Origin: Rhizophlyctis rosea
Taxonomy: Eukaryota > Chytridiomycota > Chytridiomycetes > Rhizophlyctidales > Rhizophlyctidaceae
Assembly: GCA_027596075.1 (NCBI GenBank)
Contig: JADGJC010000283.1
Coordinates: 1-53,761, forward strand
Length of the DNA: 53,761 nt
Direction: 5' to 3'
Shown one piece after another: positions 10,965 to 24,474 of the stretch. Under the pieces are notes generated by a model that was given only the letters and a program-made list of their open reading frames with translations, was not told where the DNA came from and did no database searches. Both the position numbers and the translations under genes were made by a program. Within the stretch, counting starts at the first letter, position 1. Each line of letters starts with the position of its first letter.

Positions 10965-13558
10965 TCACTTTGATGAACTAGGGGATACGGAGGACTTTTC
11001 ACTTCCACTTGCATCTCCGCTCCCACTTCCACTACCAGAACTATTTCCCTCCTCCTCCTCCTCCTCCTCGCCAACATCCCCTTCCTCATCCCCGTTCTCC
11101 ACCTCCTCCCCAGGCTCTTCTTCTTCCTCACTCCCTTCATCATCATCCACCCACTTCCTCCGAACCCACTCCACAACCTCCACCCCAACGCCCCTGAAAC
11201 CCTCCTCCACTCCCGTACCTCCAACCTTCCCCGCCTCCCCACCCTCCAAAGCCTCCGCCACACCCTCCCACTCCGCACTCCTCTCCAAATCCACACTCAC
11301 CCCCCTCCCCTCCCTGTACAACTCCGCCAACATCCTCGCAGCTCCAACATCTCCTCCTCTTGCAGCTCGCCAGAACCACCCGGCACATTTCGCTTGACAC
11401 TCTGGATGCGGCGAGCGAAGTAGGAGGTGGGCAAGGGAGAGTTCGGCCGGTGTATATGGTGCGCGCGCGGCGTGGATTAGGAGTGGGAGGGCGTGGGTTG
11501 GGGACGGGAGGGGTGAGTGTGGGTGAAGGAGGATGTGGGAGAGGATGTGAAGGGTTTGGGAGTGGACTTGGTGGGATAGGGGGATTGTAGGTGGTGGGGT
11601 TGTTGTTGCGAGGTGGAGGGTTGTCAGGAGGTATGTTAAAGACTTTTCGGGAGAGGGTGTGAGAATCGACTCTGTTGATGTAAACGTGTATCCGTCCGGT
11701 GTGGAAACATCTATGGATGGAACAGGCAACTTTCTAATGATGTCTTCGATGGGGTCGAGGGTTGTCGTTAGGTAGATGAGGAATTCTGGAGGGTCAATGT
11801 CCAATGGTTGTTGTGACGGATCTTCTGATGTGAATCCTTCCCATTCCCGAATATAGACCCATCCCAAGTAAAACCATGCATCCGTCTTGCCGTTATCTAG
11901 AGCCATTTTGAGAAGTCGGACACCTTCCCGGTCGTCTCGGTTTAGCCCGCCCCAGCCAGTGAGGTGCGCCATGGCGAGGTCGAACATGGCGTCGGCGGAT
12001 CCGCCTTCAATGGCGCGTTTGTACATTGCTATTGCCGCCGGTGGATCGGGGTTCGGTGTTAGTGGGGATGAAGAAGACCCCATGCTCATCGGTGACCCAT
12101 TTCCGTTCAATGTGATGGAGCTGCTTGTGCTCACGCTGTGTCGTGGGGACGTGTCGAGACCGTCACGCAGCGAAGACTCACGCCAGGCGTCTCCGCGACT
12201 GATTCGTGATGTTGGAGGAACACCTCGTCCGGTTGCGTACATTGTTGCAAGGCGGTACGCTGCATCTGCATGGCCGTGACCTGCTGCAGAATAGAAGTAG
12301 GCGAATGCTTGTGCGTCTGTTTGTGGTGTGGTCGTTTCTGATTTGAGGTGTGTTAGACCGAGGGTGTAGGCGAGGGAAGCGATGGAGGATGCGGGAAGGG
12401 CAACGGAAGGTGTTAAGCCCATTGGCATGAGCGGTGAGGGTGAATTCTGGAGTTGATAGGGATCAAGATGTTAGATTCAACACGACCCATCGATGAAATC
12501 CTACTGTGTGTATTACTCACCAGCCCAACACCACCCACTGCCGACTTCCAATCATCGCTCACACTGACAACCGACATAGGCCTCTTTCCCTTCTCCCCAC
12601 CCCTCCTCACCAACCCCGCTTCAACACTTCCTTTACTCCCCTTCCTCCTCTGCTTCCTTACGACCTCTTCAGTTTCCCTCCCAACCTGACTCCCAGCATC
12701 CGACCAATCCGCTGGTTCCGCTAACGTACTCACGGTACAAATCGAAGGCGGCCTGTCCCCCAAGGCGCTCATAACCACAACGTCCCCGTCCCCATCTTCC
12801 TCACCAACTGTCGACAATGACACTCCGTAACCACCAGCAACATCTCTCTCCCCACCATCGCTAAAAGCGTTCTCGGTGATCCGGCTTTTCCGGCCCTTGA
12901 AGACGGAGAAGCGTTTCGTTGAGGCGGTGTGGGGCTGTACCGTCGCCAAGGGCGTGATATTGAAGTTGTGATTTGAGGGGGAGGTTTGGACAGGGGCGAG
13001 AAGGGAGGTTGCAAATGTCGACGGTGACATTGCGGATATGGATGTGCGAGGCGGGGCGTATAGATCTGTTGCATGACTTTCGTGGGAAACGGATGTTATG
13101 ACGGAACGGGGTGATTTCGGAGGGGCTGTTGATGACACGTTCGATGCTGCACGGGAGGAACGATATGGAGTCGGAAGGTCAGATGTGGATTTCCGTCCTG
13201 CGCCTATTGGATCTTGATCTGTGACGGAAATGACGAGGTGGTGTTGCATTGTCGGGCGCTGCAGTGTTTGTGCTCTTGCATGATGTGAAGGATGTGCTGT
13301 TACTGCGTGGGCGGGTGTTCGATGGACGTACGGCGCTGGAGTGTCCTGTCTTTCATATGGTTTGATAGGACCGGACGACGCGATGGAAGATACGGGACTG
13401 GAGTCTCTATCTATTGGGTCTTTCTTGGATCTACGGAATTTGAAGATGTTACGGAAGGAACTGGCGAAACTCCTTGACGAATCCGTCGTGGAATCGGTCC
13501 TTCCTGTCGCGTACGTCGCGTAGGAGGGAGTTCGTTGAGTGGCGACTGGAGATGGCAT
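10965..13558 (-). CDS. Sel1-repeat protein with long Ser-rich N-terminus
   Basis: Two exons, 13558-12521 and 12446-10965, join in phase 0 (VGGVGL then NSPSPL) to 839 residues. Sel1-like repeats are TPR-related helical pairs that act as adaptors. Residues 1-350 are Ser/Thr/Pro-rich with a basic patch (FKFRRSKKDP). Sel1 units follow: AFAYFYSAAGHGHADAAYRL with MYATGRGV, AIAMYKRAIEGGSADAMFDL with HLTGWGG, a third around MALDNGKTDAWFYLGWVY, and a last GWFWRAARGGDVGAARMLAE with LYREGRGV. The C-terminus is a long Glu/Asp run and a Ser-Gly tail. Disordered N-terminus plus Sel1 repeats recalls fungal Skt5/Chs4-type chitin-synthase activators and other Sel1 regulators; I cannot choose between them. The acidic tail is encoded by a TCC-type trinucleotide tract. 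ATG 13558 is the first in the open frame. Confidence 0.85.
11046..11070. repeat. Trinucleotide (TCC)n tract
   Basis: Nearly pure CTC/TCC repeats that encode the poly-Glu run of the Sel1 protein on the minus strand. A likely length-polymorphic site. Confidence 0.7.
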
Positions 13559-14739
13559 CGCCTCCTTCTCTCAATGTAGAACGGAAGCGAGAACCACGTA
13601 TCGAAGAATGTGTCTTCTGAACGGAAAGGGGCGATATGGCACAAGGCTTCAATTTGAAGAACAATCAAACGAAAGAAAGCATGCGAGGTCTGCCGCTGCG
13701 GTAGTCACAGAACGCTGTCAAGTTGTGTGGGGGCTTGTCGTCAGAAAAGGAGGAGGGGGAGGATTCAGCGTAGCCTGAAAGTATGTATGATGTAGTCTGT
13801 CGGATTGGATCAACCTGAAGGGGAAAAACGCGCAAGTGAACCGGTTACAAAAATTTGGGATGATGTAAGGTCTGTTGTATGAGTTTAGCGGAGCACACGT
13901 CGTAACAGCCTCCACCTAACCGGATGAGCCTTACCCACATAGTCTGTTGAAATGAAAAACCTTCGTACAAAAAAGTCTGAAAGCTATGATGGTCTGCACT
14001 CCATGGACGACCGCTACCACCGCCTGCCGCTAGTATATTTACACCAAAAAATATACTTTTGAGGAGGGACAATAATAGAATCTTCCCGTATCATTACGAG
14101 ACCTTCTATTGAAAACCTTGTGGACAGGAACGTGGTCGCAAGGCCTTGTCCAGGAGGGCACAAATCCCCCTTGCGCTTTGCCTCCACCTTGACTCCAGAC
14201 CCTTGCGTTCTCGACCGTTGAACATCCTTGCCCCCTTTCTTACCAATCCTGCACCCAACCTTCCCACTCTCACACCCCTGTCCGGTAACACCATTAGCAA
14301 ACCGTGGAAAGGAAGCAACGATCACTATTATTAGTTGGTGACCACAGCAGTGTTATGACGCGGTTCTACCATGAGCTCATTCAATGACATTCACTCAAAA
14401 ACGGTTTTGTTTATTTACATCATTCCGCAGATCTCACACCCCCAAATCTGCAGTGCTCAGCCACACATCGACTTTTCGGGGATACATCACCCAAACCTGC
14501 CGTTTTGGCTCGTGTGGAACTGGACACCCAACATTCGGATTTATGAGGTCCTTTCCTCTTTCTTCGTATGAGCCCACACTTTTCGGCTTGTCTTCGGTGA
14601 TCAGAAACTCCGACGGTGCCATTGCGCCTGATACTCGGATACCGGTGTTACAAACGTGCCGCAAAATGGTGCCATGGCCCTGACCACCTTGCTAGTGCCG
14701 TACCGTTGTGTATGCATGAGAGGAGACCGAAAACATCAA
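13559..14739. other. Intergenic region
   Basis: About 1.2 kb from the Sel1-gene start to tRNA-His. Several short open frames occur on both strands, but none has coding character or recognisable motifs. It should hold the Sel1-gene promoter. Confidence 0.35.
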
Positions 14740-14810
14740 GTGGGTGTAGTTTAGGGGCAGAACGTCGCGTTGTGGCCGCGTCGACCCTGGTTCGATTCCA
14801 GGCACCCACA
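14740..14810 (+). tRNA. tRNA-His (GTG)
   Basis: A 71-nt cloverleaf. Acceptor stem GTGGGTG/CACCCAC, discriminator A. D stem GTTT/GAAC. Anticodon loop TTGTGGC with GTG anticodon. T arm CCTGG-TTCGATT-CCAGG. No intron. The outermost anticodon-stem pair is a T-T mismatch (TCGCG/CGCGT). No genomic CCA, as expected in a eukaryotic nuclear gene; the extra 5' G of tRNA-His is added after transcription. Confidence 0.93.
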
Positions 14811-15506
14811 CTTGCAAAGCTTGATTTTTCATGGTTTTTTGCCTCTCCCAATCAACATATACCACACCTGGTTGTGTTGGCTCGAAGAAAAACCTTCCTT
14901 TTGCTCCCTCCGCCAAAGCTGTCGGCATCTGGTTGTGTTCGGCTCTAAGGATGGCAATGTTTTTTCTTATGCTCATAAACAGTTTTGACCTCTGTTCATG
15001 TATTGTCGATAGGTTACTATGTCTTTGCAGTTTTTGATAGGAATTGATTTTTGCTTTCTTCAACTACCTGAGAACAATTTGTCCTGCAAAAATTGCCTGC
15101 ATGCAGCGCTCGGATCCGTCCCATCCGTCCTGATCCCTTCACAAAGCATTAAAGTCCCGGACGGCATAACTTGTTTGGTCGGATGTGAGCTACTTATAGC
15201 TTTGACGGTAGGTCATATATTCTAATCCGGATAGTGGCCAGACAAGTCATGTTTCCCCAGACTATTACAATGGTAGCCGGCTCTGACAAGCTGTTTGCAT
15301 GTTCGGATGCACATTTGGTGCCTGATGTAGTGGAAAAGTCTCAACCCTTCATCGTGCATCCACATCACACACATAGATTTCATATTCCGCAACAAGCGAA
15401 AAAGCGTTTCTTCTGCTAAAACAATACATGGAAAAAGAAAAAGCAAAATCCTACAAACTTCCCACCCCTCACAAAACTACATACAGAAACCCCCTCACGC
15501 AACCCC
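14811..15506. other. Intergenic region between tRNA-His and BRR2 3' end
   Basis: About 700 bases, AT-rich, holding the Pol III termination region just after the tRNA and the BRR2 polyadenylation region. No gene supported. Confidence 0.4.
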
Positions 15507-18500
15507 CTAATCCTCCTCCATCTCCTCCCCACTCCCCTCACTCCCCCCCTCCTCCCCCTCCTCAACCTCAACCACAAACTCAAACTCCTGATCAACCCCA
15601 ACATAACTATCACACATAGTATAAATCTTAAACTCCCTCTTACCCACCCTCCCATCCTCCGGCGCCAAAAACTCCAACTTCACCAACCCCTTCCGTCCAA
15701 CCGTAACCCTCTTAATCGCAAGCAACGTCTTCGTCTCAACCTCCCCAACAACAACCCACCACCCCTCATCCTTCTTAAAAGGATAATACGGCGCAATAAC
15801 ACTTCCAACCTCCCCTTCCTCATCCTCCATCTCCCGTTCCAACTGTACTTTAACAACAACACTCTCCCCTTGCTTAACCGTCGACTCGTCCACTTCGAAC
15901 CCAACTTCAATACTCGGGTACCGATTAACGTACTTCACAACATCCATAAACCGAGCTTGATCCAACCCTCCAAGCGCCTTATCCCGATCCGAATCCTCCA
16001 TCTCCATAATATCAAACACCTGCTCAACACCCAAACTCTTCAACCGCCCAATAACATCCTGCGAAAAGTGCGGGACCTGCCTCAACGGTGAATCCCGATC
16101 CCAAACCGCTTGAACAACCATCTGACTCATTTCCATCGCCGCCAACCCGGGACCCAACCACCCATTCGACGAAATGACGTCCACGCACGCTTGGATGAGG
16201 CGAACGACTTTGGTCAGGATCTCCTTTTGGTCGGACGCCAAGTCCGGTGTCAACTCCAGTCGTGAGAAGTGCGTTTGGAGGAGGATGTTGGTCTTGAAGT
16301 GCGGGTCGTTCCAGTTGGGCGTCTCCGCTTTGACTGGCACACGGTCGTAAATCGCTTTCAGGACCCTGTCTTCTTGGTGTCGAATAGGAACGTCCTCGAA
16401 CTCCGCCGCGGCAGAGATGATTTGCAACAGGCCGCGGAGCTTCGTCTTGGCGTTGAGCGACATGGAGAAGACTTCGATCGTGACGTAGTTAATGTAGTAG
16501 TAGGCCGCAATCATACCCAGGTTGAGCGGGGACACGTCGTCGTCTTCAATGGCGATGCACTTCGATTGGGCGAGCTCGTCGAGGATCCTTTCGACGAGAT
16601 CGGAGAGGTGGTCGGACAAGTGGCGGGACGTTGTACCTTGGAGACCCTATCCACATAGATAGTACCAAATTAGTAAACAAAACACTAAATCAAACCCCAA
16701 AACCAAAACCCCAAAACTCACATAATAATTCGGATTCAAAACCATCCTCCGATACAAGAAAGTCCACGTCAAATAATCAACAGCATCCTGCTTATTCTCA
16801 ATAGTCTTCACAACAACCTCCGCATTAAAATGATCATGCAAGAAATGATCCAAATGACTCTCAACCGGAAGCGCCTCATACAAAAACTTTTTATAAAAGT
16901 CCTTCTTCACTCCCTGACACATCAAAACACACCTCCCACTCCTCCCAAGCGTAGCACGACCCATCATCTGCAACACATCCGTAATAGGGTAATCCGCGTA
17001 CCGATGTTCCTTTCCTTCAAAGTACTGTGTGCCCATGATGACGACGAGGGAGGAGCGAAGACCCAGTCCCCAACAGGTGTCCTTGGAAGCAACGACGACT
17101 TGGATAGCACCAAGGTTGAAGAGTAATTCGACAGTCTTCCGATCATGTTTGCTAAGCGCCTCATGATAAAACGCAACCCCCTCCGCCAAAACCTGCGCCA
17201 GCGCGCGATCCTGCACACCCTCCAAATACCGCCCAATATCCTCATCACTACAATGCAAAAACTTCTTCTCCTCCTCCCCCGTCTCCGCCCTCGCCAACGT
17301 AACAAGCTCAACAGCCGTAATCCGACACTGCTTCCGACTCGGCACAAACACAATCGAAGGCTGCGGCTTCCGATCCACCTCCTGCGTCACAGCAAGATAC
17401 GTCGGCTTACTCATCGCAAGCATCAAACTCGCAAAATGCGGGATGTTGTAACTCTGTATCGCAATATCCAACGGAACTGGCCGAACACTAGGCTTAAAGT
17501 TGAAGATACTCCCACTACTCGCTCCAATCCACTCCCCCAAATCCCTCGCATTCGCCAAACTAGTCCCCAACGCAACAATCCGGATCTTATTCTCCGTCGT
17601 AAACCCAATAAACCGCATCCGACTAACAACCACCTCCAACGTAGGTCCAACCTCCCCACCAATCAAATGAATCTCATCAACAACAACCAACCCAACACTC
17701 TGCACATTCTTCCTCTGCTTCCACCGCCTCGAAAGCATATCCCACTTCTGCGGCGTAGCGAAAATAATATCCCCCTGTTCAAGCAACTTCAAATCCGCCG
17801 TCGTCTCCCCAGTCAAACTAACAACATTCTTGCCCCCCAAAACCCCACCAAACTTCGCCTTCCACTCCGCACACTTCAACTCCACCACATCCTCAAACGG
17901 CGCAATATACACACACCGAGCCCGCGGATCTTGACTCCACATCCTCAAAAGCGCAAACTCCGCACAAACAGTCTTCCCACTCCCCGTCGGCGCACCCACA
18001 AAAACATTCTCATCCGTCCCATAAAGCGTATTAAATACCTGCGTCTGAATAGCATTGAAATGCCTCATCCCCGCATAAACCCCCTCATACTCCGCATTCT
18101 TCAACGCCGACACCGGCAAAGGCTGCAAATCCAAAAGCTCCGTATGCGGTGGATACCGTTCCGGCAAAATCAAATGCTTGAACGAAACCGGCAACCGCGT
18201 CTCGGAATGTAACCACCGATCACTAACAACACTCACGAAATAATTCGGCGGCAACGGTTCAAAAAGCGGTACCGTAAACGTAACATGATGATCCTCCTCC
18301 GCATACCGCTGCTTCAAAACAAACACATCATGATAAAGTATAATCTCCCCATCAACATCCTCAACAAGAATCAAGAACGTCTCGTTCCCCGTATGGACTT
18401 TCTCATCCCACTGGAAATCCGGCGTGATAGTCAACTCGATCCTCAACATGCTCCGAGTAACGGGTTGGACGTTCGCTTGAATCTCCAATTTAGGGAACTG

Positions 18501-21500
18501 ATGCACCGTCCGATGAATCAACTTCCCCGCCTTCGGAACACCTGCAAGCTCTCCCAACTCCTGCGGGTTCAAATCGTAATACCGCTCCCAAGGGAACTCC
18601 TTCCTCTCCAACTTCTTGATCACGTCCGGCGGGAACGCCCTAAACTGCCGAAGCGGAGACATGGACAACCACATCCTCTTATCAACCATCTTACAAAGAT
18701 CCAACGCCTTCCGTGCCAACTGCGCCCACCCCCTCTTCAAACACATCTCGAAAATCGCACGAAGGATACGTCCGGCGCTCTGCGTAACGTAAACCATATC
18801 CGCCATCAACGCAAAGCCCTCCAACTTCAACTGCGAAATATAGCTCTGAAGCAACACATTAACCTTCGCCGTCGGTTCCTCAATACTCTCCTTAACCGGA
18901 ATCGGCACCCGCTCCATCATCTTGCTCAACTCCAACTTCTCTTCCTCCCTAACCGGAATGAACTTAAACTCATCCGACAACGCAAAAACCCTAAACAAAT
19001 CAATCAACGTCATCGTAGGCTTCAAATGCTGATTATACGTCGCCATAGAATGATGACTGATATAATAATGCGACGCAATCCGGCCCACCTCCGTTCCCTG
19101 GAACTTGCCGGACTTCTTATCGTACTTGACAAGATTACACTTATCAAGCACCGTCGCCGCACTATGGATCAAATCAACACGCTTCTGAACAAGGTACGGA
19201 TCCTCCCGAGCTTCGTCAACCCCAACACCGTACAAGGGGCCGTTCCGCAACATCCGCACATACAAATACGAATACCCCAACCACTGCACAGCCTCCTCCC
19301 GATTCCGAACCGTACCCAACACAATCTCCGCATTCAGATTATCCGCCATCTTCCCCATGAACTGACTCTCAATCGGCAACTGCTGGTTCAACAACGACAG
19401 ATAATACTGCAATTCCTGTTGCGTCGTGATGATAATGCCTTCACCGTGTGTATCGTACTGCGGCCGACCCGCACGTCCCAACATCTGCAGAACATCCTGA
19501 GGACTCAACTCGACCCATCGTCCCTTCTCCGGGTTGTACACCTGCGTCCCCTTGATAATGACCGTATGCGCGGGAAGGTTGACACCCCACGCCAACGTCG
19601 CCGTCGACACCAACACCTTAATATGCCCATCAGCAAACAACTCCTCCACAAGCGTCCGGTCCGCACGGGACATTCCAGCATGGTGGATAGCGAACCCGTA
19701 CGGCAGGATGTCCTGCAAATCCTGGTTCTTGATCGTCGCTACCTCCTCCTGGAGAATCGTCCGACTGACGGCATCCAACGGCAAGATTTGACCAACCGTT
19801 TCCTTCTCGACCGCCATGTCCCGGATTGCTTTCGCCGTCTTGGCCGTCTCCTTTCGTGAATGCACAAACACGAGCACCTGGTTCTTCCCCGCCTCGTCCA
19901 TCAGTTTCTCATACACGATCTCGTTCATCAGCCCGAAGCGCTTGATGGCCTTCTTCTCGGTGATACCGATGTATTGCTGCTTAAGAGGGCAAGGACGGAA
20001 GCTGTTGTCGAAGAAGAATAGACCCGTCTCGGGGTTCACGCGCATGAAGTGGGCAACATCGATGTAGTTGGGAAGTGTAGCACTGAGACCGACCAACCGA
20101 ACCGCCTCCTGAGTTTGCTGGATCTGACGAATGGTACGGCTAACGATGCTTTCCAAAACGGGACCACGTTCATCGTGAAGCAAGTGGATTTCGTCGATGA
20201 TGATCAAGCGCACGAGGTTTGTGTACGACCGGTCCGTGGCTTTGCGGGTGATGACGTCCCATTTCTCTGGAGTGGTAACGATGATCTGGGTTTCGGCGAT
20301 TTGGGCTTTGGTAAGGGATCGGTCACCCGTCAGTTCGGCGACTTTGATTCCGTATTCTTCCAACCGCTTGCTGAAGTTTCCAACCATTTCGGCGACAAGG
20401 GCTTTCATGGGGGCGATGTAGATGATCTTGAATTTGTCCAAGTTGATTTGGCCAGTCGCCTCGTCCATGTTCTTTCCAACCTCTCGAAGAATGGTAAGCA
20501 TGGCGCAGTTGGTTCTGTAACGGAAGGATTTAAGTATGGATGATTCAAGAACGTGTGTCAGAAAAGGGAATGCACATCGACACTTACTTTCCGGCACCAG
20601 TCGGCGCACAAAGCAGCATGTTCTCGTCGGACCCAAACGCGATAGGATAGACCTTGCTTTGCACCGGATTCAACCTCTCAGCACCCTTGAACCCAGGCTG
20701 CGCCCATCCCGGCAAACTCGAGATGGCAATCCTTTCCCCAGAAGGCGCACTCTTCGGTGCCGGAACGTGAACTTCCTGGTAACCCTTCTTATCCCGCTTG
20801 AACGTTCCCTGCGGCAACGTACACTTCTTGTTCGACATCAAATGCCCTCCCTGTTGGAACGTCAACGAGTCCAAATCAATGTTTTGCCGGGGTGCCGCGG
20901 CCGCACCTCTAGTCGGTGCCGACTTCTTCAAATCCAAATCGAATTGGATGGGACCACCAGTAACGGGACCCTCCCGATCGACATCCATCTTGTCATCTTC
21001 CCCACGATCTAAACCGGATGATTTCGCCGTCCGCGCCTCCCCAAGCGAGAACAGAATGTTGGTCAGCCCCGCCTCCCTCATTTCGTCTTCAATCTGCTTC
21101 CGCTCTTCACCGTCGGCTCTGGCGAGCTTTGTGCACCACACGATCACATCCCGGTTATGGGTAAGGAGCTTAACGAGATCGAACTTGTCATACTCGAACA
21201 GTTCCATAAGCTCGTTTTCGCAGTCCCTTGCGTTGGCGGCAGAAGAAAGGATGTCGAAGGCGGAGGCTGCTTTTGATTGTGCGGTGTGAGCGTCAGGGTA
21301 ATGTGTCGCAACGGTTCTTTGAAGCCAGAAGGCATCGACGTCGTGAGCTTTCAACTCTGCAACCCCCCCAGCAGCCTGTCCCGTCCCTCTCGCCCTCGAT
21401 GGCGCGGCAGCCGGAATCACCGTCGTGAAATCATCCTCGTCCATTCTGTCCTCCTCTTCATCCCCCTCCCCACCAGTTCTGAGCACACCTCCCGCATCAG

Positions 21501-22402
21501 CTTCCTGCCCTTGATCGTCTTCTTCCTCCTCCTCCTCACGAACTTCATATTCGTCATCACTTCCCTCCTCTTCCTCCTCCTCATCAAACACAACGGCCAC
21601 ACCCAGATCCTCGTCGATCGCCTCCCGTCCGATGCCTTCATCTCCCGCAGGTCCCGACTCCTCCGCCGGCCGGTAGTCCGTGATACGTTTGCCGAGGTTT
21701 ACCAGCCGAGCAAACTCGTCCGACGACAGCTGTGCGCCCAAGATGGTCTCAATTTCTTTCTTCTTGTCGAAGTCTTTCAAGCCATCATCCTTGAGAAAAC
21801 CCAATGTTTCGTCACCAGCCCCACGTAGAACATCTGGTGGGATGTCGCCAAGGTATCCGTTCAGGAAGTTGAGAATCAGGTCATACGTCGCGCTCGTTTC
21901 TTTTGTTCGTGGTCTGTATGTCTCTCCTTCATAGTCGTCGGTGGCTTCGAGAACGGACCCATGACCAAATCTTCTTGCCAGGCTATATTGTAATTGAAAA
22001 TTAGTGAAACCCAATCAGAGCGAATGTCCACTACTTGAAATGATACTCACGTCTCCTTCTCTTTCCGCTTCTTCATTGTGTGCCTATCAGCACCAGACTT
22101 CTTCATCCTTTCATCCTTCTCCTTCCGCTTTTGCGCCGCTTTAGCCTTTGCCTCATCGATCGTTCGCATCGCCCGATCACCAAACTTCCTCACGTCCAAC
22201 CGCCCAGCCAGCGTTTCCGGCTCTCCACTGGGCTCTTGGTCTCGCCGAGGAAGTGCAGACCTGTCCGCTTGGAGGACCAGGTTGCTGTTTGCGGTATACT
22301 ATCGCAGAAAGCAAAAGTCAGGATGAGCTGTTCATGACCATAGACGGATACAACAAAGAAGTTTACCTGATACTGTTGGTTGCGCTGCCAATCTTCAGCC
22401 AT
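15507..22402 (-). CDS. BRR2: U5 snRNP RNA helicase BRR2
   Basis: Five exons (22402-22367, 22298-22051, 21982-20588, 20514-16722, 16646-15507) join in frame to 2203 residues, close to the family size. Brr2 unwinds U4/U6 in the spliceosome. The N-terminal part begins [12 protein letters not shown] with a basic [13 protein letters not shown] stretch and acidic region. First helicase cassette: Walker A APTGAGKT (about residues 554-561), DEIH box (about 667-670), SATLPN, and [12 protein letters not shown], followed by winged-helix and Sec63 units. The second cassette has [16 protein letters not shown] and ATLGRSGRC instead of a canonical motif VI, as expected for the degenerate C-terminal cassette. 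A second Sec63 unit and an acidic tail end the protein. One intron splits the codon of the Walker A lysine of cassette 1. All frames are clean. Long antisense open frames within it are codon-bias shadows. Confidence 0.97.
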
Positions 22403-24474
22403 GATTGCTGATTGTTGTCTGTGAGATGTTGGAACAGGGTGTTCGGACTTCCTAGCTAGGGAGTAACCGAAGTGGGTATGGTATCAACGCTATTGGAGTG
22501 CCAGCAGCGTGGCGATCTCGCCGATTTTACGGAAGGAAGGTGACTCCGCTGTTTGCCAAGGATGCTTCTACGTCTGTCTGTGACTTGTGCTATGAAGAAA
22601 AACCAAGTCTAGTTGCTTTGCTTCGAGCAAGGGCCAGATTAGTTAAGGATATTATTATCAAGTTCAACACCCTTCTTATGCGCAGCTGCTTTCCCACCCC
22701 TTCGAGCAACAGTCAGGGATGCGCAGTTGTTTGCGAAGCCCAGCAGTGGCGGGGGGGCGTAGTATGGCGCATGGTGGCTTGGTAAGTGGCTGGTATCACT
22801 TTGGATATCACCCCCAATGAAAAGTCAGTCCCCACAATTTCTTTCCTTTCCCACCATTTTCCACTTCGCATTTTCATCTGGACGGATCTATGGCAAGATG
22901 TCGCCACTACTCAGGCTTCCTTGTTGCTTCAGAGTCTTTCGTTCCATCCAGGATGCCAGGCAACCAGGCTACTTCACGGTCTCGATATTCGTGCCGGTCT
23001 GTTAGTCTCGTTGCCGGGACGCCCAACGACGTCGCCATCCTCCGACCTCATGCTCCCATATCCATCCGCTAGTCCGAGCATATGGATGGATATGGTGGTT
23101 GCATCCATCAGCGCAAGTTGATGGCTCTTTCTGATAGGCTAGCCTGAGCTGATTCAGAAAGGTTTGGGTTGGTGATGGTATCCGACATGTGCAGCTTAGC
23201 AAATTCGAGGGCTGCACAGTGGACTTGTGGAGGGAGAACAGCTCAGCAATACGAGGGCTGTCAAGTATTCTAACCTATCAAGTCTAGATCGCCTAGTCCT
23301 CCAACCTTCCGCATTGCGCTTCAACTTGGTTAGCCCGAGCCAAGTGGTTGTGCCATGCACTTTTCCTCAAAGCTAGCCCGAGCCTCGGGGACGACAAGTG
23401 CGGTGCGTCTGCAGTACGATTCTTTCGGACGAAGCTCCCATGGCACTCCATGCATACCTCGGTTGGGGTCGATGACACTTCTGGTGGTCCCTGCGGAAGA
23501 AATGGGAGGGGGTAGCACGCCTTGTCGTTTGGTTGCTATGAGGCCTTTGATCGTTGTGGGCCGAATACTCAAGACTCTTCTCATCTCCGGGAGAGCATGC
23601 ACTTTGGGGATATAAGTTTGACCGTTGTTGATCGGTGGTCCCCCGTCTCTGGTTTCGGGACGTCACTTCCCTTTTTTTATTTATCCCTGCTGTGCAGGCA
23701 ACTGGGTGCTACGTCACTCATGTTGTGCGGGTTCAACTCCTGCCAGGGACTTTCGTACAATGTACATTCTCATGTGATTCTCCGTCATAAAAAGACTCGA
23801 GCTCTTGAATAGGTTCAGATCCAAAAATCTATGCAACAAATCCTTAATCCATTGAGTCACCGATTATGTGTGACATTTCACGTCCCCTATGCACAATGTA
23901 GAGACTTCAACTCTGAAATCGCTCCCACCGACTTTTTGGCCGCGAAAGCTGGTCTCTTCATACTTTTTGTGTTGCCTACTGGTCATTCATTGGTTTGTCT
24001 TCTCTACAGATTCGTAAACGTACCCTTGCAATTCCGTCAGACAACCACCCATCCGAAAACTAGTCGCTGCAGATGGCAACTACAATGGCAGGATCGAGGT
24101 TGTTCGGCCCCTGGACCGCACACATTGTCCAGCGCACTTCCTGCACATGATGAGATGATATGTATATGCTTTCATCTGCTCTGCAATAATACACTGATGT
24201 TGTACATGATGCAGAGATTCAACAACGCCTAATAACATCACTTATCCTCACAGCCTCCAGCAGCATAGCAACATCGGCTCTTTGCTAACAGCATGCAGAT
24301 ACCATACCTAAGCAACCGCCAGCCGATATCATCGCAGTATAAACAACTTCCCAGACTCCTCCAGCACACTTTTCGACCACTCAGTTACCGACCGCGATGT
24401 GGACACACGTAGTTCGATGCTGGAAGTGAAGTATGGCATGGATATGAGTACAGACAGCTACCTGTAGTTGATGC
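22403..24474. other. Gene-poor intergenic block
   Basis: About 2.1 kb with only short, non-coding-looking frames on both strands. It includes the BRR2 promoter at its left end. No tRNA, repeat array or transposase motif found. It may contain a non-coding RNA or unannotated lineage-specific exons, which I cannot demonstrate. Confidence 0.35.

Noticed and set aside
14692..15063. Minus-strand open frame containing PGIEPGSTRPQ
   Set aside because: This peptide is the well-known antisense translation of a tRNA gene, here tRNA-His.
18285..19859. A 524-codon plus-strand open frame inside BRR2
   Set aside because: It is antisense to conserved helicase sequence; basic, repetitive composition arises from codon bias of the real gene. 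The same holds for 17145-18212.
23700..23760. GGGTTCAACTCCTG resembling a tRNA T arm
   Set aside because: No matching acceptor stem, D arm or anticodon arm is present around it.
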